64,000 bases of DNA from Pseudoips prasinana (GCA_951640165.1 OX621240.1:35902713-35966712), one strand, 5' to 3'. Shown: positions 46,211 through 57,448, numbered from the stretch's first letter. Notes: generated by a model from the sequence alone, not told the origin. Numbers and translations are program-made.

Positions 46211-48946
46211 TTAAAATAAGTCATCATCGGTGTCACTGCCACCAAATATATTATAATTAAATATCCGTTTGGTATTAGAAGTTTGCTCACGAGGCTCATT
46301 TTTAAACTTAATTTTAGATTTTATACCAAATATGTCTTCATCAGTATCACTGTCTTCCACGGTAGGATTTGAAACACTCTTAGATGCTTTTACGGTATCC
46401 TCTTTATTTACGAGTTGACTTGACTCCTCTAAATCAACTAAAATATTCGTATCAACTTTTTCTAGAAATGAACAGGAAGGAGTACTTTGATTAAGATCTA
46501 CATAGTTCAATACCAAATTTTCAGATAATTTTGTCGAAGAGGATGATATGGGACCCGCATTTTCCGAGATTTTTAGTGTCTTTGATGGTGTAGAATTCTT
46601 TAAATATGATGGCTGTGGGAACAAAATTAATTTGTCAGTTAACTTTACTGGTCGCATTTTAATGATATCTATTTTTGATTTAGTGATGGATTTTTTATGA
46701 CTTGGAGTAGCAAGCTGAGATTTAGACTTAATTTCGTGGTCAGTTGACAAATTGTGGAAGTCTAGATGTTTGCCATGTCGGCATTTAACAACATATTTTA
46801 TACATTCATCTTCTATACAAGAAAGACGACGTAAAACTATACGATTTTTAGTTTCTTTAGTCCAAACTACTTGTTTGACTTGCAGTGTTCCACGAAATGT
46901 GTTCAAATTAGTAGGGAGAAGCCAGTCCTTTTCTTCCACTTCGTATTCTTCTACAGTACATATTTTCACGCCTTGGACAGAACATTTTAAATAGTTTACA
47001 AAAGTATCTATATTATTCATATCACCATCGTGTGCAACAACTCGATCCGCCGTTCTCTTCAGTAGCCCACCTACTCCATCTGGCGCACTTTTTCCATGCC
47101 CACATTCACTATAGTTCCATATTATGTTAGTCAGAGAAGAGCAGTAAATATTTAGTTGGGACATAATATAAAAAAATTTCTTATTCCGATACTGGCCTGA
47201 TGGAGAATCCGAAATAATAATAAGATTCTGAACAGTTGGAACTTCCTTTTTATTTTCTTCTAGTATTGGGACAAGATGAGCCCAAACGGCGGCAGCATCA
47301 TGTCGCAGTGAAGAACTAATAGTGCAGAAACATTGAGTTTTTATATTCTCTTCCTTAATTTTATAGTAAATTACAGCAGTGTGTAATGTAAATTGTTGAC
47401 GACTGCCACCAAAGTGCACAGATTGTATTTCGGACCCGTACTTGGTGCTATAGTTCTCACTGAAGTCAATGTGAACAACACAATCCTTTTCAGACATGTT
47501 TTGTTTATAGTGCTTAAAAGCTTGACTTTGATTTCGTATATTACTGCAATGTACTAAGAACGGTTTCAGATTTTCTTCAAATATGTTGATCAGTTGCAAT
47601 GGTTTAACTGTTATTTTTACTTTTTCTACATTAATGGCTGTTTTATCCACTCCATTCTTTTTGTAATTTTTTTTTATCTTCTTCCAAGTCCAATAAACAA
47701 CATCTTTGGAGTTATCAAATTCCTGATAATTTAAGTGACGGTTTCTACAGGTAGGACACGTTCTTTGCATGCATTCTAACTTAAAAATATCACAGCAAAT
47801 ACTACTAAGAACTTCAGTCGCGGTGTTTTCTTTTATGATCCGATTTCGTTTTAAGGATGTTATGAGAAGGTCCATGTTCTCATGTTTCTCACATAGACAT
47901 GTATTTCTCATGTTTAATTTTGGCTGTGCGACCCAAAACGGCCTCATTCTTGTAAAATTGACATAACTGATTGGAGGATTGCCCGAAGTCATGTATTTTT
48001 TGTGTAAATTTTTAATTGTGTCTTTCATCAGTCTTTTCTGTTTTTTTACTCCATTTTGTGTAACAGTATCCTTTTTACCTGGACAAAGATTTGAATTGTC
48101 ATCATCCTCAAAAAACTGAACGACAATCTTACGGATACGTTTTTGCAGGTCTATATTATTTGGCTTCATCGGGATTTGTCTCACTTCTAAATTACTCTGT
48201 TTGAATTTCTTAAATTCTTGATGTAGCCTCATGTATCTCTTTTTGTACATCAGTTTCATTTTATTAGCCTTTGCCAATTGTTTTTTTAAATCGCATATTT
48301 GCTGAGATTTAAATTTTTGATATTTACGAAACTTCATTTGAATGTCTTGATTCAATTTAATAGTTGCAAGAGACGACTCTAAGTTAGGACTGTTTGGGCG
48401 TAATGTTGATTCTTCTGAATTTATTGAACTAATACTTGGCGTTCGTAAAGGAGATGCTATTGACAAATCTAGAGGACTGCTTGTACGTAAATAGTGAGAA
48501 CTACTCTCTACTATGGCAGCAATACGCAGGTTAGGACTATTACATCTAACATTCTGTACTAATAGCCGTGGGCTATGAGGTCTTATTGGTTCTTGAGAAA
48601 TACCAAGCTTATTATCTCGATTTTTTGGTAGCGATTCTGTTACATCATTAGTTACTGAAATACTTGTTTGGTTGTCTCGGGCCACATTTGCCTTAGCTTT
48701 TTTCCTCTGATAATATGCACGGGCACTGATTCGATTTATTTTTTGTGCAATGCGACGTGCATGTGCAGTCATTTCGCTTCGGGTTGGGATAAGTCCGGCT
48801 GCCTTTCGTCTAGCTAAACGTTCTCTATCTTTTCTTAAATGCTCTTCTCTTAACACAGGATCGCTTTTTATTTTAGCTTTTCTTATTCTTTCCAGCAACT
48901 TCTTTCTCTCTTTTTTTTCCTCCTCTTTTAATTTTGGCCTCGGCAT
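46211..48946 (-). CDS. Transposase of Sola-like element, 911 residues
   Basis: Uninterrupted single-exon frame. Residues 1-90 are strongly basic with KxxxRRxAxK helices (likely nuclear and DNA binding). Residues 200-250 form a Lys-rich, coiled-coil-like helix. C350xC352..H355 and C392xxxxC397xxC400xxxH404 look like zinc ligands. The catalytic core is likely D494 (VHIDFSENY), D580 (IIISDSPSGQYRNK) and E614 (WNYSECGHGKSAPDG), separated by RHDAAAVWAHL. The C-terminus repeats an acidic SDTDxD(I/L)F motif twice. The known role of such enzymes is cut-and-paste transposition. It fills the centre of the element with no stop or frameshift, so the copy may be recent or active. Assignment to Sola is inference from the 4-bp duplication and overall style. 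The start Met is the first in the frame and precedes the basic N-terminus. Confidence 0.8.
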   Translation of the reverse strand: MPRPKLKEEEKKERKKLLERIRKAKIKSDPVLREEHLRKDRERLARRKAAGLIPTRSEMTAHARRIAQKINRISARAYYQRKKAKANVARDNQTSISVTNDVTESLPKNRDNKLGISQEPIRPHSPRLLVQNVRCNSPNLRIAAIVESSSHYLRTSSPLDLSIASPLRTPSISSINSEESTLRPNSPNLESSLATIKLNQDIQMKFRKYQKFKSQQICDLKKQLAKANKMKLMYKKRYMRLHQEFKKFKQSNLEVRQIPMKPNNIDLQKRIRKIVVQFFEDDDNSNLCPGKKDTVTQNGVKKQKRLMKDTIKNLHKKYMTSGNPPISYVNFTRMRPFWVAQPKLNMRNTCLCEKHENMDLLITSLKRNRIIKENTATEVLSSICCDIFKLECMQRTCPTCRNRHLNYQEFDNSKDVVYWTWKKIKKNYKKNGVDKTAINVEKVKITVKPLQLINIFEENLKPFLVHCSNIRNQSQAFKHYKQNMSEKDCVVHIDFSENYSTKYGSEIQSVHFGGSRQQFTLHTAVIYYKIKEENIKTQCFCTISSSLRHDAAAVWAHLVPILEENKKEVPTVQNLIIISDSPSGQYRNKKFFYIMSQLNIYCSSLTNIIWNYSECGHGKSAPDGVGGLLKRTADRVVAHDGDMNNIDTFVNYLKCSVQGVKICTVEEYEVEEKDWLLPTNLNTFRGTLQVKQVVWTKETKNRIVLRRLSCIEDECIKYVVKCRHGKHLDFHNLSTDHEIKSKSQLATPSHKKSITKSKIDIIKMRPVKLTDKLILFPQPSYLKNSTPSKTLKISENAGPISSSSTKLSENLVLNYVDLNQSTPSCSFLEKVDTNILVDLEESSQLVNKEDTVKASKSVSNPTVEDSDTDEDIFGIKSKIKFKNEPREQTSNTKRIFNYNIFGGSDTDDDLF

Positions 48947-49233
48947 TCTTAAACGAAATTAAGCTATTATTATGTTTTCTTTTTATCTATTTATTATTAT
49001 GTACTTACTATTTTTTTTACTAGAAAAAAATTTCTAGAGAAACCTTTAATGCGTTCAATTGCTCCACCTCACCATTATCATCTCAGCCTATAGATGTACA
49101 TTACCGAATACAGACCTCCTCTAATGATACATTTATACATCTTCTTCTACCCAGTGGTATCGTAGTAATGATTTTGGCAGTCTATGTAGGTAAGTATGTA
49201 TGTATGTATGTATGAATGTTTGTACGTAGGAAT

Positions 49234-49505
49234 ACACCGTTAAATTTTGGTCGTTTTAATCCCGTGGAGGGTCTATCCGGTACATGGAACACTATCGATT
49301 TGTAGTTAGTACGCTACGACCGACTTCTACCTACAGGGCATTGAACTCGCTCAGCTGATTTTTTCTTAAAGAAATTGATTTCGTACATGCGTAAATTAAT
49401 ACGAGTTTAAAAAAAAGGTACTTTATTTTTTTATTTTATCGCTACAAATCGATAGTGTTCCATGTACCAGATCGACCGATTAAAACGACCGAAATTTAAC
49501 GGTGT
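49234..49505. mobile_element. Fold-back element inside the Sola-like transposon
   Basis: Arms 49234-49305 and 49442-49505 (ACACCGTTAAATTTTGGTCG against CGACCGAAATTTAACGGTGT; GTACATGGAACACTATCGAT against ATCGATAGTGTTCCATGTAC). It may be a separate insertion or part of the transposon's own right end. Confidence 0.75.
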
Positions 49506-49584
49506 ATATGTATGTATATAATGTATGTGTTTGGATGTATGTTTGTATGATCCATTGTTTCTTTGTATACTTAACGAAATGACA

Positions 49585-49815
49585 CGGGATCTACCGTTAT
49601 GATAAAACGACTCACCGAGATGATAAAATATCTACCGATATGATAAAGCAATCCACCGATGTGACTGTGCGTTGATCATGAATCAAAACACCGATATTAG
49701 ATATAAGACACCGATTGATTTTTTCTCATCATTTCGGTGTAAATTATCACATCGGTGGTAATAAAGACCACCGATTACAGCGATATGAGAACAGCGACGT
49801 GAGAAATAACACAAT
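49585..49815. repeat. Right subterminal motif cluster of the Sola-like element
   Basis: CTACCGTTATGATAAAA, TCACCGAGATGATAAAA, CTACCGATATGATAAAG, CCACCGATGTGAC, ACACCGATATTAG, TTATCACATCGGTGG and ACAGCGATATGAGAAC, in both orientations. Further isolated copies near 49945, 50140, 50335 and 50482. Confidence 0.75.
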
Positions 49816-50522
49816 TTTTAGAAAATTAGAAAAAATGCATAATATCTAGGATAAATTCAATAACAGTCAATGAAGCTAATTCACTTACTACCTCTGTTAG
49901 AACCAAACAACAATAATGAAACTACTCATTACACTAGAAAAATGCAACCACCGATAATATAAAATAATTGTCCGGGAGCAACTGAAATGGCGTACTTACG
50001 TTATTGGCGGGAATATGCAGCGATTTGACACACGTCCGTCTTGACTGCGCACTAGCACACACTAACGAGAGAAATAAAATTGGGGTGGAGACGCTGTCGG
50101 ACTCGTCGATGTAAAGTTATGTTTAAATTACTTTTGTCCAGCGATATGAGAACATTTCGCAGGACAAGTACGTTTGTGCCTCTCAGTAATTATAATCGTT
50201 AATTATGTAATAAAATATGTTATATATTAATAATATAACTAATATTCTATGAAATAGAATAAGTTATATCCTTAACTTACTTATTTTTATTAGTGTATAA
50301 GCTTTTTGTTTGTAAAAAAAGTAGAGGGACAGCACCGATTTGAAAAAAATAGAGGTTTATGTATATATTTCTACCTTTGTAATCGTCCTAGGTAAATTAT
50401 ATTTTTGCCACAACGCAATAACTGTCTATTGAATACTAAAAAAATAATTCAGAACAATATTCCTTTTTTCAAATACTAATTTCACCGAAGACAAAAAAAT
50501 AAGTCATTTGGGAAATTCACCC

Positions 50523-50600
50523 GTATAAGAGTCTATAACAAACTTCCCAATGAGATTACAGAATTGACAACATTTCAAAAATGACATCACCTTAAAACAA
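50523..50600 (+). pseudogene. LINE ORF2 C-terminal fragment, right of the Sola-like insertion
   Basis: Continuation of 44940-45104: RVYNKLPNEITELTTFQK, stop, then HHLKTKIPF-type sequence. Ordinary LINE 3' coding end, decayed. Confidence 0.7.
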
Positions 50601-51709
50601 AAATACCATTTCTTTATTTTTGTATCCTGAGTTCAAATATATATTTTTTATTTTTTTATTTCTTCATTTCTGAGGAAAAAAATAAAAACTAAAAAAGGTG
50701 TGATTACGTCACTTATACGGCGGACGAGGTAGTTTCCTTTGCCTACGCATTCCAATGTTTTAAACGAAAACATTAATGTTAAACAAGACATGTCAAATTG
50801 TCAATTGTCACTCACGGTTTTAAATTTCGACACTTTCATGGAGATTTAATGAAACATAATAAGGATAATAACACTGGAAACGAATTTAATATTGACGATT
50901 TTAAATTAATTTGAAATTGAAAACATTAAACAAACGTAAACAAGTTTAGGCGCCAACGAGTTTGACAAGACAGTGATTCTTTTTTGACGGGTTACATTAA
51001 AGCAAAGATCGATGGCAATTCCACCGTATGTATGACGTCATTTGCCGCTTACGTCTTTTTAGAATACATCGAATTTCAAAGTTGAAATTATGAATGATAA
51101 GTTCATAATTTCGCAAAAAGAAAAAATATGGGTGCCCTAGTTTTGGATTTACTTTTACATAACGCAGTAATATATGCCAGTTAAAAATATGAAATGTTGT
51201 CAATTGTCTACGAATAAGTTTAAAAGAATTAATAAATTCAAGTTGTGTAGCAGGGCATATTACAAAATTTATGATTATTTAAGTGCTTCGGATTGAGTTG
51301 TTCTGAGTCAACAAACATGATTGTAATTAATTATAAGTATATTTTATTTAAAAAGATGGGGTATATATATTCGCCGCCATCATAATACTCACACACACCA
51401 AATAAATGTCATATTTGATGGTAATAACCGATATACCTTATGTTAGGTTAAACTATTTAGTTACTCAGTTATAATATTATATTGTTTAGTTACTTACTTA
51501 GTTTTGTGATAACTAATTATAGTTATCCAAAAAAAACTGAACCAGAAATGTTCAACTGCCGAGAAAAAATTGAAAACTGATGTTAGGTGAAATTTACGAA
51601 AAAAAAACATTTAAAAAATTCTATCTCTTTATAGAGATTTTTAATAGTTATCTACGGAAACCGTAGAACATACATGGGGGTGATCCGGATAATCCTCATC
51701 ATCTATACT
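50601..51709. other. AT-rich spacer, no gene seen
   Basis: No coding pattern beyond short frames. A plus-strand stretch at 50700-50980 has higher complexity but no recognisable protein. Confidence 0.4.
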
Positions 51710-52028
51710 CTATACAAATAAATAAAATTGGAGTGTCTGTTTGTAATATTGAAATAACCGGTTTTTACTACATAAATATAAATATATATACGGTGCATAC
51801 ACCAAAATAACATTTTTTACAATTTTTGTCTGTCCGTCTGTCTGTTTGTTCCGGCTAATCTCTGAAACGGCTGGACCGATTATGACGGGACGTTTATTGG
51901 CAGGTAGCTGATGTAATAAGGAGTAACTTAGGCTACTTTTATTTTAGAAAAAGTCTTTTATTTTACTAATAAAAGAAAAGAACGAAATAAGCTAATTAAC
52001 ACGCGAACGAAGTCGCGGGGACAGCTAG
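51710..52028 (+). mobile_element. Helitron-like element, second family
   Basis: Starts CTATACAAATAAATAAAATT, contains GTTCCGGCTAATCTCTGAAA, and ends GAAGTCGCGGGGACAGCTAG. Same family as 54905-55211. Confidence 0.75.
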
Positions 52029-52351
52029 TAAAGTATATAAATTTTGCGTTTGAACGTCAACCCATCGACCAGACTGTATACGTATGCACTGTGATGTGTT
52101 CAATAAAACTACGCCGCGGTATATTTGCCAATTTGCCAAGCGGTGACAGAACAAATTTATAGGTTGCGGTTCAGCACGGCTTCTGCCACTGTATTAACAT
52201 TAACTTAACTCGCAAATTGCATACTAACCATTTCTTGTGACCATCATAAAAAGAGTATCCAGGATAAGAAATTAGTAACAAGAAAATATGCATGAGGTGC
52301 GTTCACACTGAAGTTATGTTTGATGGTACTGTGTGACTGAAGTTATGTTGG

Positions 52352-52415
52352 ACGCCCTCCGAAGCATTTACTACATGGGTAACCATACTAATGTAGTAAA
52401 TGCTTCGGAGGGCGT
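52352..52415. repeat. Perfect 25-bp palindrome arms
   Basis: 52352-52376 and 52391-52415 are exact inverted copies (ACGCCCTCCGAAGCATTTAC against GTAAATGCTTCGGAGGGCGT) with a 14-base loop. The arm sequence resembles part of repeat C or D (CCCTCCGAAGCA). Confidence 0.9.
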
Positions 52416-52506
52416 AGTCGTTTGACAACAGTCGTTAAGCCATGTCAGAGGTCTACTGTCTACTGTTTTCAGTTAAATTATTATTTATTTTTAAAATGTC
52501 TACCTG

Positions 52507-52702
52507 TGCCCCGCCGTTTTACCCGCGTTAAACTTTATAATTTATCGCCTGTTTATTAATCCAGGGTGTCAGCTAACTCCATACCAAATCATTCAAACAT
52601 AATCATTAAAATTGCTTCAACCGTTTAGACGTGAAGAAGTAACAAACATACACACCCACGCTGACACACATTCACAAACTTTCGCTTTTATAATATTAGT
52701 AG
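52507..52702 (-). mobile_element. Helitron-like element (Lep1 type)
   Basis: Reverse copy: GTTTTACCCGCGTTAAACTT, GGGTGTCAGCTAACTCC, and CGCTTTTATAATATTAGTAG at the far end. Confidence 0.65.
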
Positions 52703-53270
52703 AGTTAATAATATCTTGAAAAAATTAATATTATCTCGAACATGTCAAACGCTGTTCGGCCGAAGGCTGTTGACGACTTCAATATGAACTACCCGTTGTA
52801 AGTTCGTCATGCTCCCATTGTGTGTCAATGCTTGCAGTGGCGTTGTGGGTCGGGTCGTTTCCTTCCCTCTAATATGGCGAGGAAGGCCATGGCTGGCCCT
52901 CACGTCATACTCGTAAACGGGTGCTGCTTGCGGTAACTGGTCGAACTGCTGTTGGGGTACTCATAATATTTTATTTTTTCATACAGTTGTTGCCTCTGGT
53001 TGACTTCGTGTGACTTGTTAATTTTGTAAATGTACGCGGATGTACCCACCGTTTTCTCATCTAGCAAGAGGTCATTCTAATTGCTTGAGTGAAATTTAAT
53101 GTTATTGTTTATTATCTCACAATTTTCCGATTCATTAGATGACAACGGTTCTGTGCGTGCATTCGCCTATATAACGCCCATCACAATGTAAGAAAATACA
53201 TGATTTAAAAAAAAAGAACGAAAACAAAAAGCAAAAGAAGACGAAAAAAGCAAGCCCGGAGTTTCTTTGT
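52703..53270. other. Spacer with diffuse repeats, no gene seen
   Basis: A GC-richer patch at 52790-52930 shows no sustained reading frame. Confidence 0.4.
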
Positions 53271-53715
53271 GGCTTTCTTCTCCGGGTCGTCCACCTAGGT
53301 AGCTAGAGAAAGCCGCAGGTTAGTTAGGGTAGGCTCCTCAGTGGCGAGGATCGCTTTGGCCCCTTAACACGTCATTGGTGATCCCGTGCAACTGATCACA
53401 CCGTCTCTTAGAATTCTGTCCTTTTGCTTCAGCGGCCCCCTGAGCTGTGGCCCGAACCCTAAAAGGATGGCCTCGGGTATTAATCGTTTAATTTAAGCTA
53501 CTGGTTAAGAGCCTTCTGCGCTAGCCAAATGCTCATTGCGGTCAATTCTTTAATTTTAATATTATACAACTAAATTTCAAAATAATAGATTAATTTTTTT
53601 AGACTAATTATATTTTTGTAATTTTTATACTGTATTCGACTATGTTTATGTACTGCATTGTGAACTTGACAAGTACAAGTGTATGTTAATACCCAAGTGC
53701 TGAATAAATTTCATT
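53270..53715 (+). repeat. Repeat F
   Basis: Forward copy of the element at 37985-38455, here without the internal inverted duplication: GCGAGGATCGCTTTGGCCCC, GTATTAATCGTTTAATTTAA, GTGAACTTGACAAGTACAAG. Confidence 0.7.
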
Positions 53716-54057
53716 ATTTCATAACTTAATGCAGTGAAGACGCTATTGACTTAAACCTAAGCGTAAAAAATCTAAGACTTAAGCATAAATTATCAGATTT
53801 TGACTTAGAACTAAGCGCCAAAGTCTCATACTTAATTAGACTTCATAAGTCAATCAACACATAAGCGATCAGTATGGTAAATGTTCACATATTCCTTCCG
53901 GTATACCGTAGCCGAGTGACGTCTGGACAAGGTCTTCCTCCTAGAATGGAGCGATATGCCATAATCACCACGCTTGGAAAACGTTGGTTGCTGGTGTTGG
54001 TGGGTTGGCGATATATAGGAATTGGCAGTAGGTATGTCTTGTCTCTTCTTCTCTTCC

Positions 54058-54690
54058 CGGCCGAATTTCGGCCACGGCGGCCATTCTCAATGGAGATTAG
54101 CCAATTGCTTATCGTATGGGTAGTGGTAACCCTAGTGTCAGAGTTGCTCAAGCCGCCCAGTAGGCCTCTGACATGGCTTAACGACTGTTGTCTAATGATT
54201 ACAACCGAGACCGACAGCTTAACGTGCCCTCCGAAGTACGGAGACGCTCAGAAATTAATCCACTTTGGCGGTCACCCATCTATGGACTGACCGCGAGCCT
54301 AGTTGCTTAACCTCGCCGTTCGCTTATGGACCGGTGAGAGCATCTAGCTATGAGCGCCTCAATGTCAATTGCGCAGGACATATTATAGTGCACTAGTGTG
54401 TGCGCAAACACAGGGGCACTTTCTATTCCATCACTCTCATGATCCGATGGGACGACTAGCGACACGACCGGAAAGAGGTTAAGCACAGGACTGAGGGCTT
54501 TACGTGCTCTTCGAGGCACGGGGGTGCAGTACCGCCAACTTCCAGACTTCAGGTTGATACTGAGAAATTTCGTTTTACGGAAACCTCCCAAAATCACTTA
54601 TTGGCCCGACTCGGGATTTGAACCCAGGACCTCATTTTCTGCGGTTGAACACGCTACCGCTAGACCAACGAGGCAGTATCTAATAGTACT
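54058..54690 (+). repeat. Repeat C interrupted by repeat D
   Basis: Left part up to GATTAGCCAATTGC (54111). It resumes at CAATTGCGCAGGACATATTA (from 54365) and ends in the reverse tRNA-like block GGGATTTGAACCCAGGAC ... CTAGACCAACGAGG. The CAATTGC duplicate at both borders is the target duplication. Confidence 0.8.
54112..54364 (+). mobile_element. Repeat D nested in repeat C
   Basis: TTATCGTATGGGTAGTGGTA through GCGAGCCTAGTTGCTTAACC to the copied CAATTGC. Borders and duplication show that D is a genuine transposed unit of about 250 bp. Confidence 0.8.
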
Positions 54691-54825
54691 CATAGGATAC
54701 AGAAAGACGCTACTGCTCGTTCTCTGGTAAATATTTCCCCGAACGACTTCTACGCCCTCCTCGGGATGACATGGGGTAGTGATATTCTATGCCGTCAGCC
54801 TAAGATAAGAATAATCATAATAATA

Positions 54826-55384
54826 TCCTGGGACATTGTTCACACATGGCCATCTGATCCCAAACTAAACAGAGCTTGTACTACAGAAACCAGATAACTG
54901 ATATCTATACAAATAAATAAAATTGGAGTGTCTGTTTGTAATATTTAAATAGCCGGTTTTTACTACATAAATATGAATATACATACGGTACATACACCAA
55001 AATAACATTTTTTACAATTTTTGTCTGTCTGTCTGTTTGTTCCGGCTAATCTCTGAAATGGCTGGACCGATTTTGATGGGACTTTTATTGGCAGGTAGCT
55101 GATGTAATAAGGAGTAACTTCGGCTACTTTTATTTTAGAAAAAGTTTTTATTTTACAAAACAAACTAAATACACTCATTAACACGCGGACGAAGTCGCGG
55201 GCACAGCTAGTAATACATATATCCCTTCTGTTGTCAATACATACATATATATACATAGATAATCATACCCAGAGACAGCACAAACACACATATTCATGCA
55301 CACAAATATCTGTCCTGGGTAGGAATCGAACCCACTACTGCGATGAGAAAGGCAAGCATTTACCAAACACACCAACCGACCCGT
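54826..55384 (-). mobile_element. SINE family B split by a Helitron-like insert
   Basis: Reverse SINE B: GGGACATTGTTCACACATGG and GTACTACAGAAACCAGATAA to 54904, then after the insert CACACAAATATCTGTCCTGG and AGGAATCGAACCCAC to CCAACCGACC. Confidence 0.8.
54905..55211 (+). mobile_element. Helitron-like insert (second family)
   Basis: CTATACAAATAAATAAAATT to GAAGTCGCGGGCACAGCTAG. Close relative of 51710-52028. Confidence 0.78.
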
Positions 55385-55977
55385 TAAAATATATATCTTA
55401 GTATAGAAATATATCCAATAAATGAAATATATAAATTATATACTTAATAAAATAACTGATCCATTGATCAGTTATATATTATTATTATAATTATACTATA
55501 TTATATATTAAAGTTACTAAGTTTAATACAAATTAATATTAGATGGCTGAAATAAATCCTCCTCTCTCCTACTTTGCTGTGCCCGACAGAGTCCATAATG
55601 AACTTTTCCCCTGTACCTACCACCTATACATACATTGTGGAATGCAATAAAGAATTTAGTATTGAGTATATTTACGCAATACTGCATAAAAATATTGCAT
55701 TTTATCCTCAGCGAGCCATAATAACTGCTTGTTTTTAATAAAACACCCCTAAATTAAATAACATTATACAACCTACCAACACACCATAATACCTTAGACA
55801 TTTTGTATATTCTCCAGTATATTTTTACCCCGCAGGCTGAAATAAGTTAATAAGGAACATCACACGTTTGAATAACTGCCGTGATTTAACTAACGCTATG
55901 TACCTCTATAAAGTTTTAAATAATTTTGTTGATGCACCCGCAATATTACTTTTTACTTTTATCAACTTTAACTTTTT
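55385..55977. other. AT-rich spacer, no gene seen
   Basis: No sustained coding. Short TA-rich stretch at about 55440-55510. Confidence 0.4.
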
Positions 55978-56472
55978 AAATAAAAATAAAATAAAATAAA
56001 AAGGTTTTTATTCACGTAGACTTTAAAAAAGCGCTTGTAAATAGTCAGAACATGTTTGTAGTAATACAGTTATTATTTCTAGTTGCTTATTACAGATATT
56101 TATGTACACGGAATGTTGAAACATTTATACAATTTATTTTATAATAGTAGTGATATTTAGCTAGCTTGTATTAAGTTATTGGCAAGGAGATTATGTTTAG
56201 GTTTAATGATTGAAATTTATATTACTACTACATATTGTCTGAATGGTTCTGTCTATATTAAGGTATGAATTCAGTAGATATTATTATAACGGACCTAGTG
56301 TTTAAAACGACGGTCGCGCTTTAATGCTACCATCGGATCCAATGCGCCCCAACTGAGAAGACCCAGCGAAACAAACTCAGCAGGTTCATCTACTACCGGT
56401 TTCAACACGGCCCAGTTGAGACGGTCCGGCGAAACATACTCAAGCGGGCATGAACACGGGATTTGGTCCACT
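55978..56472 (-). repeat. Repeat E (second long copy)
   Basis: Same structure as 43925-44412. The reverse frame with VLKPVVDEPAEFVSLGLLSW is open here too, despite differences at the DNA level. Confidence 0.65.
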
Positions 56473-57122
56473 TTTGCTAACTTTAGAGTACCACATAGAC
56501 GTGAACGAGCTTGTAGTAGAAAACATTTATTCGTTATTCCCGTAAGTAGAACTTGTTATGCTCACAATAGTTTTATTAGAAGATCTTGTAAAATTGTCTA
56601 ACGTTGATATTTGTAATGAAACTTTATACGCATTAAAGAAAAATACTTTAAAGTTTATTTCCTGTATGGAACTGGAATAATACTGCTAGATCAGATTAAT
56701 CTTTACAAGCAAATCTCATGCAATTGTAAGTCTAAATGAATGACTGAAATATTGCATTTCATTGTAATACTAATCGACCAAGTAAATTTTTTATGCATAT
56801 CATTAAGGAAACTAATGGTCTATAATTACAATATATTTATTCAGTAAGCATATATTTGTATGACTGTTTGTTTCTAAATAATAAATAAGTAAAATCCACA
56901 TTGACTCCAAGTTATGGCCATAGTAAGCTACAGCGACGCTGCAAGTTAAAATGTGCTTGTTCTAAAAACACTCTGAAGCCTGCCAAATGTAATTCTACAG
57001 TGTCAGTTGGTTAAAATAAAGGAAATTGTCCCGTATCGTATACATGATTTGATTAGGTCACTGGGTTATAAAATGAATTTGGAACCGATTTACTTAATGA
57101 TTTTAGAAGACTAGCCAAATGT
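56473..57122. other. Spacer, no gene seen
   Basis: The beginning (56473-56600) may continue a LINE coding remnant on the plus strand, too decayed to name. The rest is featureless. Confidence 0.35.
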
Positions 57123-57373
57123 TATAATAATATCTAGGGTCAATGTCACACAGATCATCCTAGTTCCAAACTAGGCAAAGCTTGTACTATGGGTACCAGG
57201 CGACGATATACATACTTATATAGATAGATAAATACTTATATACATAGAAAACATCCATGACTCAGAAACAAATATTCGTTCTCATCACACAAATATTTGC
57301 ATTTACCGGGATTCGAACCCAGGACCACCAGCTTCGTAGGCAGGAGCACTACCTACTAGGCTACGGTGACCGC
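57123..57373 (-). mobile_element. tRNA-derived SINE, family A
   Basis: Reverse complete copy: ATATCTAGGGTCAATGTCAC to GGCTACGGTGACCGCC, with GGGATTCGAACCC. Confidence 0.87.
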
Positions 57374-57448
57374 CAAATATTACGCAATAGTAATAAAATT
57401 ATATAACATTATAAATGTTCGTATACTAATAACATAATCTTACTATAC

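Larger units (their letters stand above)
45105..50522 (-). mobile_element. Sola-like DNA transposon, complete (5.4 kb)
   Basis: Both ends start GGGTGAATTTC in inverted orientation, and CAAATG is shared a few bases in. GTAT is duplicated on each side (45101-45104, 50523-50526). A 4-bp target duplication and a single long transposase fit the Sola superfamily, though I name it from memory of the family and cannot align it. Ends carry clusters of a CACCGATATGATAA-like motif. Removing the element and one GTAT rejoins the reading frame of a LINE fragment (…CI|RVYNKLPNEI), which proves the borders. Confidence 0.85.

Noticed and set aside
48750..48962. Plus-strand frames opposite the transposase
   Set aside because: Shadows of the 911-codon coding sequence.
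53874..54290. 138-codon open frame
   Set aside because: It runs through repeats C and D, which are non-coding interspersed repeats.
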